A stretch of DNA of 64,000 nucleotides, from contig NZ_LWTX01000004.1 of assembly GCF_002094305.1 (NCBI RefSeq), positions 310,001 through 374,000 of the forward strand. The letters are read 5' to 3'. Shown in pieces: positions 62,809 through 64,000 of the stretch. The notes beneath the pieces are model-generated. The model had not been told where the DNA came from. It saw only the letters and a program-made list of their open reading frames with translations, and searched no databases. Position 1 is the stretch's first letter. Each line of letters opens with the position of its first letter. A program made the position numbers and the translations under genes. Source of the stretch: Prescottella equi (GTDB taxonomy: Bacteria > Actinomycetota > Actinomycetes > Mycobacteriales > Mycobacteriaceae).

Positions 62809-63852
62809 TCAGATGCCGAGCGTGTTGCGTGGCACGCGGGCGATCGCTCCGGCGGTGAGGCTGCCGAGGTACAGCCATTCGGGGGTTTCGCGGACGCCCG
62901 TGACCGGCGAGTAGCTGCCCTTCCCGCCCTGCAGGCTGTGGACGATGCGCCCGGCCGCATCGAGGCCGAGGACCCACGCGCGGTGTTCCGGGTCCGGTTG
63001 GACGAACGCCGGCAGGTTCGCTGTCAGGACGCGCAGGGTCGGGTGCGGGGCCACTCGATCGAGCAGTGGCATTCGCGGGCTGTACAGCGCCACCCAGAAG
63101 ATGCCGTCGGCGGTCTGCGACGCGACATTGTCGGGAATACCCGGCAGGTTGTCCGCCCAGACCGACACCGCGCCCGTGCGCGGACCGGTCAGCTCGACCC
63201 GCTGGATCCGGTAGGACCCGGTCTCGGCGACCACCACGAACGACTCGTCACGCGCGAGCCCCACCCCGTTCGCGAACTGCAGCCCACTCGCGAGCAAGTC
63301 GATCTCACCGGTGCCCGGATCGAAGCGGAGCAGTCTGCCGGTACCCGAATGCTCGAGCAGATCCAGGCGGTGGTTCGGCACGGTGAACCTCGACGACGAG
63401 TCGGTGAAGTACACGACACCGTCCCGCGCGACGGCCGAGTTGTTGCATGCGAGCAGCGGAGTACCGAGAGCGGTGTCCGCGAGCAACTCCACGCGTCCGG
63501 TCTCGTCGACGCGCAGCAGTCCCCGTTCGCTGTCGCAGACCAGGTATCGGCCGTCGCCCAGCACCTCGACGCCGAGTGGCCGGCCTCCGGTGTGGGCGAG
63601 TTCGGTGGGTCTGCCGTCGGCGTCGAAACGCCACAGCCGTCCGTCCTCGCCCCCGGTGATCACGCGTCCCTCACCGTCGACGGCGACGTCCTCGGGTCCT
63701 CGGCCCGTAGGGAGCTTCCATTGTTCGGTCGCGTCGAGCTGGCGACCTGGCGCGAGCACGCCGGTGAGCGCGGGCGCGGCGGGCGGCTGCCAGGCCACCG
63801 GCTCGATCCCGGTGCGGTCGAGTGCGCGCAACGCCGATCGCAGGAGGGTCAC
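62809..63852 (-). CDS. SMP-30/strictosidine-synthase-like beta-propeller
   Basis: A 347-residue six-bladed beta-propeller. Visible blades include GPEDVAVDGEGRVITGGEDG, GGRPLGVEVLGDGRYLVCD (quoted in part), VYFTDSSSRF and NGVGLARDESFVVVAETGSYRI. The Ca-ligand Glu/Asn/Asp positions (GPED, CNNS, NGV) are present as in SMP-30/lactonase relatives; the VYFTDSSSRF blade is typical of the strictosidine synthase-like/APMAP branch. It may be a lactonase or esterase. GTG start, no signal peptide. Confidence 0.83.
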   Translation of the reverse strand: MTLLRSALRALDRTGIEPVAWQPPAAPALTGVLAPGRQLDATEQWKLPTGRGPEDVAVDGEGRVITGGEDGRLWRFDADGRPTELAHTGGRPLGVEVLGDGRYLVCDSERGLLRVDETGRVELLADTALGTPLLACNNSAVARDGVVYFTDSSSRFTVPNHRLDLLEHSGTGRLLRFDPGTGEIDLLASGLQFANGVGLARDESFVVVAETGSYRIQRVELTGPRTGAVSVWADNLPGIPDNVASQTADGIFWVALYSPRMPLLDRVAPHPTLRVLTANLPAFVQPDPEHRAWVLGLDAAGRIVHSLQGGKGSYSPVTGVRETPEWLYLGSLTAGAIARVPRNTLGI

Positions 63853-63893
63853 CGCGCTGACGCTAGTCCGGACGGCTGTCGTTCAGGCCGATT

Positions 63894-64000
63894 TCAGCGC
63901 CACGCGAAGCTGGGCTGCGCGAACGCGGACACCCGGGTGTGCCTGCCGTGCAGCACGACCTCGCAGAACTGGTGGATCACGGCCCCGGTGGGCGCATGGA
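63894..64000 (-). CDS. 3' end of a clipped gene
   Basis: Only the last 34 codons are in the window, read from the right edge on the - strand, ending FAQPSFAWR and TGA at 63894. The frame ([20 protein letters not shown], quoted in part) looks coding; the other two frames on this strand do not. Too short to assign. It lies 41 bp upstream of the SMP-30-like gene and could be cotranscribed. Confidence 0.55.
   Translation of the reverse strand, partial: HAPTGAVIHQFCEVVLHGRHTRVSAFAQPSFAWR

Overview
The window is GC-rich, densely coded actinobacterial DNA with many GTG starts, ATGA/GTGA stop-start overlaps and DtxR/IdeR-type iron boxes. The gene set and order point to the Corynebacteriales, most likely Rhodococcus/Prescottella. 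From memory, much of it follows M. tuberculosis Rv1822-Rv1854c: a pgsA2-like gene, DUF881/small basic protein genes, gcvH, garA, ftsR-type merR, DUF151, merR, gcvP, VWA protein, glcB, two CNNM/CorC proteins, guaB1, gnd, blaR/blaI, a PaaI-type thioesterase and ndh. Genus or species cannot be fixed from sequence alone.

Layout. 1-4.2 kb: 3' end of a UvrA-like ATPase gene, a perfect 39-nt palindrome, about 1.1 kb without a credible gene, a Cys-rich metallothionein-like protein and a lone tyrosine recombinase. 4.2-7.7 kb: MFS exporter, type II NADH dehydrogenase, hotdog thioesterase. 7.8-12.3 kb: iron locus with a predicted iron-box-controlled small RNA, an unrecognised iron-box-preceded protein and a three-gene FecCD-type ABC importer whose first permease carries an N-terminal RDD-like domain. 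12.3-17.7 kb: alkylsulfatase, TmrB-like ATPase, alpha/beta hydrolase with a divergent WYL regulator, and a RES/Xre toxin-antitoxin pair. 17.8-23.2 kb: MprF-like aminoacyl-lipid synthase with a membrane esterase, then BlaI/M56 peptidase. 23.4-29.3 kb: two DEAD-box helicases flanking gnd and a nucleoside deaminase. 29.3-36.4 kb: DMT transporter, pirin, GuaB1, two CNNM/CorC proteins, conserved cytosolic protein. 36.5-43.7 kb: LuxR-type ATPase regulator, lipoate ligase, hemerythrin-like protein, solitary GmrSD-like protein, VOC protein, YjbQ protein. 44-52 kb: malate synthase G, VWA protein, metallophosphoesterase, second large LuxR regulator. 52-64 kb: secreted protein, methyltransferase, gcvP behind a tandem glycine riboswitch, the merR-DUF151-ftsR-garA-gcvH cluster, the DUF881/small basic protein/CDP-alcohol phosphotransferase operon, an SMP-30-like protein and a clipped gene.

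How the parts connect. Glycine cleavage (gcvP, gcvH), lipoate attachment (lplA), the glyoxylate bypass (glcB), GarA control of 2-oxoglutarate metabolism and 6-phosphogluconate dehydrogenase form a central-carbon theme. The iron locus combines three iron-box regions, one of which overlaps a promoter that should fire a structured RNA of about 105 nt ending in a strong terminator. Its position upstream of, and co-oriented with, the thioesterase gene matches what I recall for mycobacterial MrsI, the iron-sparing sRNA. This is the most interesting element in the window.
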